DNA from: Hydrangea macrophylla
Taxonomy: Eukaryota; Streptophyta; Magnoliopsida; Cornales; Hydrangeaceae
DNA: 64,000 bases
Direction: 5' to 3'
Assembly (NCBI GenBank): GCA_033977485.1
Contig: CM066984.1
Location: forward strand, 26,495,001-26,559,000
Shown: positions 21,755-31,975 of the stretch, piece by piece
How the letters are laid out: the number at the start of each line of letters is the position of its first letter
Numbering within the stretch: position 1 is the first letter of the stretch
Position numbers and translations under genes: made by a program
The notes under the pieces: generated by a model
Told to the model about the DNA's origin: nothing
Databases searched by the model: none
What the model saw: only the letters and a program-made list of their open reading frames with translations

Positions 21755-22966
21755 CTAGTTGCTCAGACCCTCCTCAGTTGGCTTGATCTGATCATCATGG
21801 CTCTTGGCCCTCTTTTCTTCCTTCTCTTCGATGAACTCTTCCCACATTTTCTCGATGGCTTCAGTGTCCAGATACTCCAACCAGTCTTCCTCTGGGGTTT
21901 TCTCAATTTCTTCGGGATAGAACGGATCTTGATAGGGAGGTCTTTTGCAATTAGCGAAGATTTCCAGCTCGGGGTGCCTTTTTCTAGTGGCCTGATGGAT
22001 CCAAGGTTCTGGGAACCCAAAATAGGGGAAATCATCCCCTTCTTTGATGAATTGCCCATTCAAGGTTTTGCGGTATGGTGGGAGACTCCTCCCTCTTTTC
22101 TTCCACGGCCTCTGTAGCTCGATGTCTTCTTCAGTGGGCTTGTACCCAAACCCAAAAGTGCCTTGTTGCCCCTTGATCTGCGGGAACTCACGAATCCCTT
22201 GCTGGCATCGGCGTAATCCCATTCTAGGGAAGTAGTTCATTTTGCAGATGATGTTGACAACTGCAGAGTGGATCTCGGGGAACCTGTCTTCATCATTAAT
22301 CATGTGGACTTCTTCCATAAAGAATCCCCCAATTTCTCCTTCTTCTAGCTCTGGTATTTGGATTTCAAAGATGGGAGCGTAGTTTGGAAAAGCTTCATTA
22401 CCCCAACTATTGCCGAGGATGATTTTCACCTCCTTCTTATGAATGTACTTAATCATTTGGTGCACAGTGGATGATACAGCTTTGTTGACATACATCCAGG
22501 GCCTCCTGATCAACAAATTGAACGAGGCAGGTATGTCCATAACTTGAAAGATTTCAGTGCTAACCAAAGATCCTACCTGGATTTGGAGAGAAATGATCCC
22601 CATCACATTTTTCTTGGTGTTATCGTAAGCCCTCACAGATTGCATAGATGGGGTGATGTCAAGGACATTGACCCCCAAGGAGGTGGCAGTCCTTAGAGCA
22701 CAAACATTTAGGGTGGAGAATGTATCGACCAGACAGAATGGCACCTGCTGTCCCTTACATCCAATAGTGATGTACAAAGCTTTGTTATGTGTAGAACCTT
22801 CCTGCGGCAGGTCTTCATCAGAAAATGTAATGATTGGGTCAGGGGTGAGTGCACCCAAGAAAGCCACCATGTCTTCCGATGCAGTGTCGATGGGGACCTC
22901 AATTCCAGCCAAGGCATTCAACACAACTTGCCTATGCTTGTAGGATGTTACCATGATGTCCCACAT
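21755..22966 (-). pseudogene. Tat-type aspartic protease and linker region, 403 codons open
   Basis: The frame is open over 403 codons. The protease core is recognised by FCLVDTFSTLNV, where the normal D-T-G active site has become D-T-F. FNLLIRRPWMY stands for the flap-side LLGRPW block. Downstream are an acidic segment and a GFGYKPTEEDIELQRP region, which lies between protease and RT in Tat/Ogre elements. Loss of the active-site Gly means the open frame is unlikely to give an active enzyme. The ATG is simply the first in the frame; the ancestral reading continued from gag. Confidence 0.75.
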
Positions 22967-24750
22967 TGAAAGATGCTCTTAGGTTTTCTTCAACTCATTG
23001 TCTTCTTTGATGATCTCATCCATTTTTCCTTTTCCTTAGTCTTTGATCAGACTTTTTTTGATTGCTTCAGTGGTAGGCTGTGGAGGCTAATAATGATGGC
23101 CTGACCTAGTCAGATGATCAATCTTGGCATAACTAGGCTCTTCCACAGTCCCATCTTCTTTGAACCAGTCACAATATGTTCCCATAAATGGTTTCTCTGG
23201 CTCGTTCCAGATCGAAGCATCACTTTCATTGTTGGGATCATACCATTTGAGGTCCACTACCGCTAGATCGTGTTCTTCCAAGAAGAATAGATCTTGTTCA
23301 TCAGTCAGCTGTTGCTGCCACTCATCATCTCCTCCTTCAATCAAATGAATTTCCATAGATTTTGGAATGTCAATGAGGGGTAAAGGTTGACCTAAGGGGG
23401 TGATATAGGTAGCAGGGTTGAAGGATACATGGTTGGACTCAATGAGGCTGATGTTTTGGTGGTTTGGCAGGGGATTTTGAGTGATATGGGCTGCTTTGGA
23501 GGTGGCTCAATGATATTCTGGTCAATGAGGTCTTGGATATCATGGCGAAGGCGCATGCAATCATCGGTGTTGTGGCCAGGGGCTTGGTGGTAGGTGTATC
23601 TTTTGGACATATCGTAGTTCGGCGGGAGCGGGGTATTTTGAGGCTGGAGTAGTTAGAGGTGGCCCTTTTTAAGGAGGTGATCAAAGCCTGAGGAGAGGGA
23701 GATTTCTAGCTTGACAAAATTACGAGGAGGCTTTTTCTGAAAAGGGCAATTAGACGAGTTTGCCTGGTTGAGGGGTTGGTATGGCCTAGGGGGTATGTCA
23801 TGGGTTGACTGCTAAGAGCATTGACATCTGGAGGATTGCGGGAGTAGTTGGGCCTTTTTGACTGACTCGGAGGCTCTTCCTTCTTGATCTTTCCTTCCCG
23901 AATAGCATCTTTAATTCGAGTTCCAACATCAAATAGCTCTTTAAAGGTGGAGATGGACTGATAAAATAATTTCTCATGGTAGAGTGGTTGCAGGTTCTGG
24001 ATTAGCATTCTCACCTGTTCTTTCTCAACTGGTCGATGGGTCATTTGGGCTACTTTATTCGTCCATTTTCTCAGAAATACAGTGAAGGATTCGTTATTGT
24101 TCTATTAAGAAGTTTCCAAATCCCTGATAGTGACATCAAGTTCTTGATTATAGGAATAGTGATCAACGAATACCCGGACTATGTTTTCCCATGCTCGAGT
24201 TTTGGAGGCTTCCAAGGTAAGGAACCATGATAGTGCAGAATTCGCAAGAGTTTGTAGGAAAAGCATTGCAATGTGGTTATGAGTGCAGCCCATTGATTGA
24301 AAAATGTTCATACACAGCTATATATGGCTTTTTGAATTTCTGGTTCCATTAAAACGGTCAATGGCATGCATCTTGAAGTTTTCTGGCAGCTTCAACTTAA
24401 CATGCTCAAAAAGTCCTTCCAAGTCTACCACGTAATCATCAACCCCTTTACTCTTCTTCAATACGCTTTCTAGCTTGTCGACTTTGTCCATATCTCTTGG
24501 AACTTTTTCTTATATGCGGGCAATGGGGCCCTATGAAACAAGTTTTCTTCTCCATTGTTCTTGGAATGCGGTATGAATCCGAACGGTGGTGGTAGGAACT
24601 CAGGGGGACACTACTGCCGCTGCTATTTCAGTTCTTCCATAAACTTCAAGACCTGGGCCAGGCTGTCAGATTGCTAGCTTATGGTGGCTCCCAATTCGGT
24701 GACCTTGTTTTCTAGCTCTTCCTGATTTATGCTGAAATGATCTATTGGGC
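22967..24750 (-). pseudogene. Tat/Ogre-like gag, decayed
   Basis: Several short minus-strand frames in changing phase make up the Gag domain: ALSWFLTLEASKTRAWENIVRVFVDHY (24105-24311), QVRMLIQNLQPLYHEKLFYQS (23706-24044), and a knuckle-like YTYHQAPGHNTDDCMRLRHDIQDLI (23392-23610). They are followed by an acidic spacer at 23087-23356. The N-terminal part (to about 24750) is riddled with stops. Confidence 0.75.
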
Positions 24751-25142
24751 TGATTCTGAGTAAACGATTATATAAATTTCTGACACAGGACGAAGATCCC
24801 AGTTGCTGGCTTTGAGAATCTATAGTGACCCTATAGATTTGAGAGGATTTGTATCAGATTCTGACAGTGATGACTTTTGATAGACAAATGACCGTGATGT
24901 TAACATACGTGGGTATGACTTATGTAAGACTAACTGAGACAGTGCGTGCAGACCAATAGGAATGGTGCATACAAATGAGAAGAGCATGCAGATGTAAGCC
25001 CTAATCTATGTGATGCTCCTATTTCTAACAGATAGCAGTTAAACAAATAAGGTCCTAACAATATAGAGTTTTTGAACTTTACCTTCCAGTACGATCACCA
25101 AGGGATAACAGGGGTTTCCAGGGTTTTATGAAGGCTTCTAGG

Positions 25143-25600
25143 AGAGACTAGGCATTTCTGGTTGATTTGGACAGAGTTTCTGGGAGAAACGGGTATATCT
25201 GGGCATTTCTGGCTCGTTTGGACAGAGTTTCTGGGAGAAAGGGGTATATCTGGGCATTTCTGGTTGGTTTGGACAGAGTTTTCGAGAGAAACTGGCATAT
25301 CTGGGCATTTCTTGTTGGTTTAGACAAAGTTTCTGAGAGAACCGGGTATATCTGGGCATTTCTGGTTGGTTTGGACAGGGTTTCTGGGAAAAACGGGTAT
25401 ATATGGGCATTTCTGCTTGGTTTGGACAGAGTTTTTGGGAGAAACGGGTATATCTGGTCATTTTTGGTTGGTTTGGACAGAGCTTCTAGGAGAAACTGGT
25501 ATATCTTGGCATATCTGGACAGTGGTTTTGGGATAAACTGGTTAATATGGTTACATTGGGATATCTGGACAGAGTTTTTGGGGTAAACTTGTTGATATGG
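25143..25600. repeat. 51-bp tandem repeat, about eight to nine units
   Basis: GGACAGAG starts recur at 25169, 25220, 25271, 25322, 25373, 25424 and 25475, exactly 51 bp apart, then at 25517 and 25567 with shortened units. The period is a multiple of three, so both strands stay open for over 100 codons with a 17-residue repeat (plus strand LDRVSGRNGYIWAFLVG). I treat these frames as a by-product of the repeat and not as a gene. Confidence 0.85.
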
Positions 25601-26059
25601 CGGGAGCATGTGATTATGGTGATCATACTGTCTAGCAGGTTTTTATACTCCTATTTCTTAGGACCGACAAACAAGGTTTGCAGATTATATCTTTGTAAGC
25701 ATGGAGCAGACATCCTTGTCGTGGTGCCTAGGCAGGTCAACTCAATGTGATCATATGTGAGTGATTGCCTAGGGAATCATAAGAAAGAGGTTTTTCCTCG
25801 TACCAGATAAGCGTCTATATACAAAGGCTTGGTTTAGTCAAAGAGGGTCCGTTGACGAGAGTTCCAATATACCATCGGAGAGACAATATGGAGGTTTATA
25901 CTCTTTTTGATATACCTTGGAAGGTATAGTATCAACAGTGACTTATGCCCTGGCACAGCAAGACCTGAACAATGTCAGCGCCGCGTTTCAGACACAGTCG
26001 GAGGGGGGAAATGCAAAAGTGCAATGCGGTGAACCAGACATAGTAAAAAGATGATTTCA

Positions 26060-26639
26060 AGAGCATCCACAGTGGGTTGCTTATACAACAAACTTAAGCA
26101 TAGTTTAGATGAGGGAAGCTTGCAATGGGTCGATGGTACAACAGCGTACAACACTGAAACTTAAGGAAACTTAAGTTTAATGTACCGCTAAGTTCAGCTT
26201 GTACAAGGCTGACGGCAAAATGAGAACCGTGAGGAGCCAAACGGCACACATTGTGCCGTGTAATGTCCAAGCGGCATTATATGAGCCGTGTGATATCACA
26301 CGGCACAATGTGTGCCGTGTAAAGTTGTGTCCAAAAAGGCTATTGAAAATAAAATGATTAATTTGAAAATAAATAAGAGTATGAAGAGTATAAAGAAATA
26401 AGAGTAATAAGAGTATAAAGTTGTGTCCAGGCTATTCAAATGGCACATGTGAAGCCGTGTGATATCACGTGGCACACATTGAGCCGCCTAGTCCAACACG
26501 GCACAATGTGTGCCGTTTGATATCACACACGGCTCTTCCTTTGCCGTTTGAACAAGTACCCATTGCGAGTGTATTTCATCTGTACACTAAACTTACCAAA
26601 CATGAGCCTTAAGTTTACTATACCTGTTGTGGATGCTCT
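26060..26639. mobile_element. MITE-like element with imperfect terminal inverted repeats
   Basis: The ends AGAGCATCCACAGTGGG (left) and TGTTGTGGATGCTCT (right) are inverted copies. Weaker similarity continues about 50 bp inward (ACAAACTTAAGCATAG versus GTAAACTTAAGGCTCATG). The body is packed with CACACGGCACAATGTGTGCCGTGT-type palindromes and GTGTGATATCACAC. There is no coding. The ends resemble plant PIF/Harbinger- or hAT-type non-autonomous elements, but I could not find a clean target duplication, so the superfamily is open. Confidence 0.65.
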
Positions 26640-26693
26640 AAGGATGCTTCTTATGAGTCAAACCTCTGTATTATTTTGATTTGAAAATAAATA

Positions 26694-26711
26694 TCCCTAG
26701 TGGAGTCGCCA
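26694..26711 (-). other. Primer binding site, Tat/Ogre type
   Basis: The minus strand reads TGGCGACTCCACTAGGGA, five bases from the 5' LTR. It is a tRNA-complementary site of the kind used by Tat/Ogre elements. Confidence 0.8.
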
Positions 26712-27252
26712 GATTATGGGTACACGGAATTCCACTTCATGAATACATAGGAATGTATTGAAGTTGAAATCATCATCTATCAAACATGTTTTTGGGGTCA
26801 AGAGCTACTATCCATAAGGATTCACTCACCTCAAACTTCATGTCATCATCTAGATGATGATAGACTAGTAGGCAAATAAAGAAAAAATAAAACGAAATGA
26901 GGTAAGAGAAGATGAACGACAAAGTAAGAAAACAAGTATATAAATAATCAATAGATGATATTCAATGATGTATTGGACTAGTAGCTTGACATTTCACACA
27001 TATGTGGTGACATTGAACATCGAAGTAGCTTCCTCTCTCTTAAATGCTCACTAAAATGGTGGTTGGGTGTATTGAATATTAAGTAAATGGAAGTAATGAA
27101 GTAAAAACAAAGTTTAGAACTCACTCTTTTGTTTGGAAATCAAAGAAGGAAGCTTCTTTTCTCTCTACGCTAACCTTTTCTCTACAAATTTTTCTCTAAA
27201 ACTTTTCAAAAGCTTACACTTGACACCCCCAAAATGAGAAGTCAAGGGAGAT

Positions 27253-27259
27253 TTATATA
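27253..27259 (-). promoter_or_regulatory. TATA box of the Tat 5' LTR
   Basis: The minus strand reads AGCCTATATAAATCTCCC, about 1.08 kb from the LTR start and matching 2069-2077 in the other LTR. Confidence 0.5.
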
Positions 27260-27405
27260 GGCTAATTTGGGGTGGTTTTGGGATTTTAGAAGCACTCCCA
27301 TTGGTCCCAAACATCTGTGAACATAGAACTACGTCGTTTTGGTTTTTAATTAATCAGAATGAACCCCAAAAAAAAATTACAAAAATATACCATTCTGGGG
27401 GAAAG

Positions 27406-27484
27406 TGCCGCGGCGGCACTAGGCCTGTACCGCGGCGGTAGTGGGCCAGTGCCGTGGTGGCAGTGGGCCAGTGCCGCGGCGGCA
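27406..27484. repeat. Array of four TGCCGCGGCGGCA palindromic words
   Basis: Words at 27406, 27428, 27450 and 27472 lie exactly 22 bp apart: TGCCGCGGCGGCA, TACCGCGGCGGTA, TGCCGTGGTGGCA, TGCCGCGGCGGCA. Each is symmetric around one central base (the third only with wobble). The second word carries a matched pair of changes. Degenerate copies occur at 2224-2282 in the 3' LTR and near 4627-4668. Confidence 0.8.
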
Positions 27485-28339
27485 TTGCTCCTCATTCATC
27501 CAGATAATCCTTTTTAGGCCACCAGAGGTTCTGGTATTTTCGAAAAGGCCCTATTTCGTCCGAAATTCACAGAAAATGCATACAAACTCCAAATTGAGGT
27601 GGTGTTATACCGTTGGAAAGGTAATCGACTCTATTTTACATAAAAAATAATTTGGAGATAGGTCACTTTGAAAAGTTTTGCGGTATTCACGATAAAAGCC
27701 GATTTGATTGCCTCTTTTGCCTTCTGAAATTCATAATCAATTCGTTTTAAATCCAAAAATTATGTGCGATATAGCATCGGAAAGCTATTGACCTCTAGTA
27801 TCCATAAAAAATGTTTGAAAAATGGTACAGTGCTCCGGTTTCAAAGTCAACTTTTGGTTAAACTGGTCAAACTTGGGATTCCCGGGAAGTTCTGGAAACC
27901 TCTGGGAGCTTCCAGGAGCTGAAGTTTTCGTTTGATTTTCTTTTAAAACTCATTTTAGCATTTCCCACATGATTTAGAATGATCCTTGAACTTTTTGGCG
28001 AATTTGGATGATTTCGGTCAAACTTTGTCAAACTTGGTCCAACCGGTCAACGGGGACTTTCTGGGAACTTCCGGGACCTCTAGGGGTCTTTAAGAGCCAA
28101 CGACTTCATCCGGTCTCACTTTAGAACTCAATTTATTTGTTTTTCTTATGACGTAGCGTGTTTCTAGAACATGTGGTCCGAATCCAGGAGCGTTCGGGCT
28201 TTTAGGGGTATTTTGGTCATTCTGAGCATTTTGAGATATAGAACTAACTTCCAGGAGTCCTTTTGAGTCATTTGGATCATTTGATCCACCAAGCTATGGG
28301 TCTCCTAAATCTGATAGCCGACAAAATGGGGTGTCTACA

Positions 28340-29281
28340 GGAACATATCCATGTTCTGCTAGGTTCGATCAATTGAGGTCACCTCAATCGCTTGAAGAAA
28401 AGTGATGTTTGATCGATCTAAGTATTCTTGATCGATTGAAGTCAAGGTAGTCTCGATTGATTGAACTCCTTTCGATCGATTAACACTCAGGAATGTTTGA
28501 TCGATTGAACTCAGTTGGATCGCTCGAACTTCGTCTTCTACAGGTTCTGCAGTGAACCTCCAGAATACGTTGGGGGGAGTTTGGGTGATTATTAATGCAT
28601 CTAGAATTCATAAAACATCATAACTATGCTACCGAGTGAGTTTTGAACTGACCAAAAGTTGCCAAGGGAGCATTTGATAATGCCAAGCTTTGAGCTCTCT
28701 CCCTCCAATGGCCTCCTTCTCTCTTTCTCCTCTGTCTCTGTCTCTATCTCTCCATGTCTCTCCTTCTCTTTCTTTTCTTCTTCTTCCTCTTCTCTGTTTC
28801 TCTCTCTCCCAAACTGTGTATATGTATATATAGGTGTCTGTATATATATAGAGGTATGTGTGTATATATAATCGAAGCACACAATCTCTCTCTCAACTCT
28901 TTAGTGTTCAGTAACCCAAAACCTCACGAGTACGCAACATATATATAGAAGAGGTATGGTACAGGTGGCTAGTTCTGTGGGAAACCTGGGAATTCTCAAC
29001 ATTACAGGTTCGATTGATCGAAAGATGTTCGATCACTCGAACTCAGATGGGCCAGTTAGATCAATTGAAAAGGCTTTGATCGATTAAAGTAGGGTCCACA
29101 TATTAAATTCAGGTTGGTAGGGTTTCGATTGATTGAAGAAGGTTCGATCGCTTGAACTTTGGAAATGCTCGATCGCTCGAACGTACTTTGATCGATCGAA
29201 GATTATATTCCATGAATGATCAAAGGAAACATATATAATCTCTATGCATAAATACTTTTTAAAAAAATACAGGGTATTACA
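28340..29281 (-). repeat. Tekay-like LTR fragment A (U3 and R part)
   Basis: The minus-strand start TGTAATACCCTG is at 29281. It runs down to the edge of the Tat element and aligns with the first ~960 bp of the LTR at 43013-45251. It has a TATA-like TATATAT run, a purine-rich leader and two clusters of GATCGATTGAA words (28365-28530, 29007-29205). The remainder presumably lies beyond the Tat element, outside the window. Confidence 0.7.
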
Positions 29282-29829
29282 GCTTCTCTTTGCCTTCCTC
29301 TCTGCTTTCTATACCCTCTCTCTGTCTCGTTTTTTCTTCTTCTCCTCTTCTTCTATTTCTTTTATCTTCTGTCTTATCTCTCTCTTGGATAGAATATGTA
29401 TAGGTATGTGTATATATGTATACGTATGAGTGTGTGTACATAAATATACAATTTCTCTCTATCTATACTAAACATCACACATACACACACATACATACGT
29501 ACGAATGGACATCATTTATATAGAAAAGAGGGGTGGAAGGTGGCAGTGTTTGCACAGAAACTGGGATAAAAATCAAGACAAGTTTGATTAATTGAAACAG
29601 CTTTAATCGACTGAGGACATATGGCACACTTTCAAGCAATTGCCACGGGTTCGATGGATTAAACTGGCATGCAATCATTGTATTTATATTAGCAAGGTTT
29701 TGATCGATTGAAGTGGGTTCAATCGATTGAAATAGGTTCAATTGACTAAACACCAAATTACAAGTATGGTAAAGGTATTCATATAGAATCTCATTGTATT
29801 AATACATACTGAAGATACAGGGCATTACA
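29282..29829 (-). repeat. Tekay-like LTR fragment B
   Basis: The minus-strand start TGTAATGCCCTG is at 29829. It contains a diverged word cluster (29585-29755), a TATA-like CATTTATATAG and a CT-rich tract (29282-29390), then stops abruptly at the edge of fragment A. Confidence 0.65.
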
Positions 29830-31326
29830 GAGATCACCATTGGAGGCAACCTCATGCTCACACATACGTGCCACTAACCTTTCAGTGAGTTCCAAACTCA
29901 CTTAGTAGCTTAGGTGAGTCTTGGAAGTAAAGAAATGGACCCAAATGCACCCCAGAAATTCTGGGCATCGCTATCCATTTTCTGGAGAAGAAGACTCTTA
30001 ATCGATTGAACTAGGTTTGATCAATTGACAATTGTATCAATCAATTGAAAAAGATTTCAGTCGAGTGAAACAAATTTCACTCTCATAAATTGAAAATGTT
30101 TCAAGCGATTGAAACCTCCTGTATCCCAATCAATTGAAATGACTTTAGTCAATTGAACCTCATAGAACATTGTTATTAACTTTTGTTTATAATGAGATGA
30201 GATTATGAGATAATATTGTGAGCAACGTATTCAGGTTCGAAGTGTTAGTAAGTGTTGATCTTAATCAAGTTTGATAATCCATTCATTTCAATCAGAGTAG
30301 TCATGCCATATAGGACTATCACCTGTCGATAGTAGTATGACATTAAGTAGGTTTGATAAGCTCTAGGAAAGTTACAGGAATGGGCATTGGTCGATCAGAT
30401 GTCCTATAAGGTGATGGACTGCTAATATGTCATAAAATGTGATGGACCGGGATTACTGGTAGTTATCGTTATGTCGTGGCAATAGAACTGATGTGTCTAT
30501 GCTTAAAGCGTTAAATCCTTGACACGCGGAGGACTATGTATATGTTATAGTAAAGCGGGGGATGGAATGACATGGTATCCATGACTTGTGGTGGACTGAG
30601 AATGTATTCTCGAACGTAGTAGACAAGACATGTCTGTAACTTACGGTGGACTAGGAATATGTATTCTCGAATGCGGTAGACAGAGAATTAGTATAACCTG
30701 GAGGATAACATTTGTCCATTGATGATTCCAATGTGTTAGCCCTTGTAATAAGATGTGGGGAATCGGTTAACAAGAGATTTGAATAAAGAGAAAGACATTA
30801 TTAGTAGAACGATATTTATATACTTCATAACTGGTAACTATTTATACCTATGATACTGTGTTAGTTTATATTCACTCAGCCTTCAGTAAGCTGATGTTGT
30901 TTGTGCCTGGACATTCCCCATCTAGCCTACCTTGCTTATAATATTATAGATGATGACTAATATGAGAACTACTACTATCTAGAGGGGGGCTATGCTGAGG
31001 ATGGACCTATAGAGGAAAACGATGATGGGCAAGAATACGATGCCGACAACTACATCTATGCCAGTTGAAGATCCAGTATCTATTTGTGTTATAGACTTTT
31101 GTATTATGTTTTTTTATTGGACATTTGTTGCCCTAATGTTTTAGTATTTCCACTTTTGGAACTCTGATGTAATAATTAGTACGTTTGTATTATACTCAGT
31201 TTATTTATGTTACTATTCTCTTGACTTACTATTTGTTGGACAATTCAGTGACTTCACCAATTACTCCCTATGGGTTGAAAAAGGAAATTTTATTTTCTTT
31301 TATTTTTGCCGTTCTAGGGCATGACA
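29830..31326 (+). repeat. Tekay-like LTR fragment C (R-U5 part, plus strand)
   Basis: Ends TTGCCGTTCTAGGGCATGACA, the typical LTR end. It aligns with the second half of the LTR at 54019-56185 (GTTTGATAAG..., CATTCACTCAGC, AAGCTGATG, CCTGGACATTCCCC). The word cluster at 30000-30165 is diverged. No primer site follows, so this is a 3' or solo LTR remnant. Confidence 0.65.
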
Positions 31327-31616
31327 ATGTATGGAATAATCGAAGAGAATGCATTCTTTATTGAAATATTGAAATATGTGTAACTGTTTATATGTATAAT
31401 GTTGAAAACTTTGGTATGCCGTGGAAGGTGCATCCTTTGATAAGATACTAACCGTATCTTAAGATAATGAATAATAACGTGAGTTGAGCGATACTTGTAT
31501 TATAGATTACTGTGTTGTTATGATTCTCACTCAACTTTGTTCAAAGCTGATGGTATATTACGCCCTGGACAATCTCATGTCCCGATTCCATACAGGATTG
31601 TGAATAGGATGGCGTG
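31327..31616 (+). repeat. Short LTR fragment D (plus strand)
   Basis: Contains CTCACTCAACTTTGTTCAAAGCTGATGG and CCTGGACAATC, homologous to the R-U5 zone of fragment C and of 54019-56185. Both ends are truncated. Confidence 0.5.
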
Positions 31617-31939
31617 TCCAGGAAGAGGGGAGGGAGTGCAGATGGCAAGGTTTGCAGGAAACCTGTGAATACAAATGATTACAAGTTCGATCGATCAAAC
31701 GAAGTTTGATTGCTCGAGATCAGTTTGGCCAGGTTAAATTGATTGAAGAAAGTTTGATCGATTGAACTAGGGTCCACGCATTAAATTCAGGTCTATAGGG
31801 TTTCGATCGCTTGAACTTTGGGAATGCTTGATCGCTTGAATGAGCTTCGATCGATCGAAGATATAATTTCAAGAGTGAACAAAGGAAGTATATAGATTCT
31901 TTCTGCATTAAATAATTATTGATAATACAGGGTATTACA
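31617..31939 (-). repeat. 3' LTR start of the minus Tekay-like element (truncated)
   Basis: Starts TGTAATACCCTG at 31939 and matches the first ~320 bp of 43013-45251, including the GATCGATCGAA words (31690-31862). It is cut off at fragment D. Confidence 0.75.
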
Positions 31940-31975
31940 TCATCCACAACTCAACAAAAGATTTCGTCCTCGAAA
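31940..31975 (-). other. 3' end of Tekay internal region with pre-LTR hairpin
   Basis: The minus strand shows TTTCGAGGACGAAAT (a short inverted repeat), then a weak purine tract TTGAGTTGTGGATGA, then the LTR. The same hairpin occurs in the three-LTR element as GATTTCGGGACGAAATC. Confidence 0.55.

Larger units (their letters stand above)
24751..26693 (-). other. Leader of the Tat/Ogre-like element
   Basis: Stretch between primer site and gag. It holds a 51-bp tandem array (25143-25600) and a MITE-like insertion (26060-26639). No separate ORF1 of the kind described in Ogre elements could be recognised. Confidence 0.55.
1..28339 (-). mobile_element. Tat/Ogre-like Ty3/gypsy retrotransposon, decayed and nested
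   Basis: On the minus strand the order is 5' LTR, primer site TGGCGACTCCACTAGGGA, repeat-rich leader, gag, protease, RT, RNase H, a second archaeal-type RNase H, integrase, long 3' UTR, polypurine tract and 3' LTR. The second RNase H, the primer site and the long tandem-repeat 3' UTR are marks of the Tat/Ogre lineage (family knowledge). Every protein domain carries stops or frameshifts, so the copy is dead. Its integrase is split by a solo LTR (15028-19188) and an Athila-like element (6423-15025). The left end lies outside the window. The element seems to sit inside a Tekay-like LTR whose remnant starts at 28340. Confidence 0.85.
26717..28339 (-). repeat. 5' LTR of the Tat/Ogre-like element, internally shortened
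   Basis: On the minus strand it starts TGTAGACACCCC and ends near GTGTACCCA. It aligns with 1554-3123 except for its last ~18 bases, where about 1.5 kb present in the 3' LTR is missing. TATA box CCTATATAAAT on the minus strand (27253-27259). Confidence 0.85.

Noticed and set aside
25167..25586. 139-codon plus-strand frame with a 17-residue repeat
   Set aside because: It is a product of the 51-bp tandem repeat in the Tat leader and lies antisense to the element. The opposite strand is open over the same region for the same reason.
28365..30165. CRISPR-like impression of the evenly repeated GATCGATTGAA words
   Set aside because: The words are 10-14 bp, variable and irregularly spaced in a plant LTR. 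There are no unique spacers of constant length and no cas genes.
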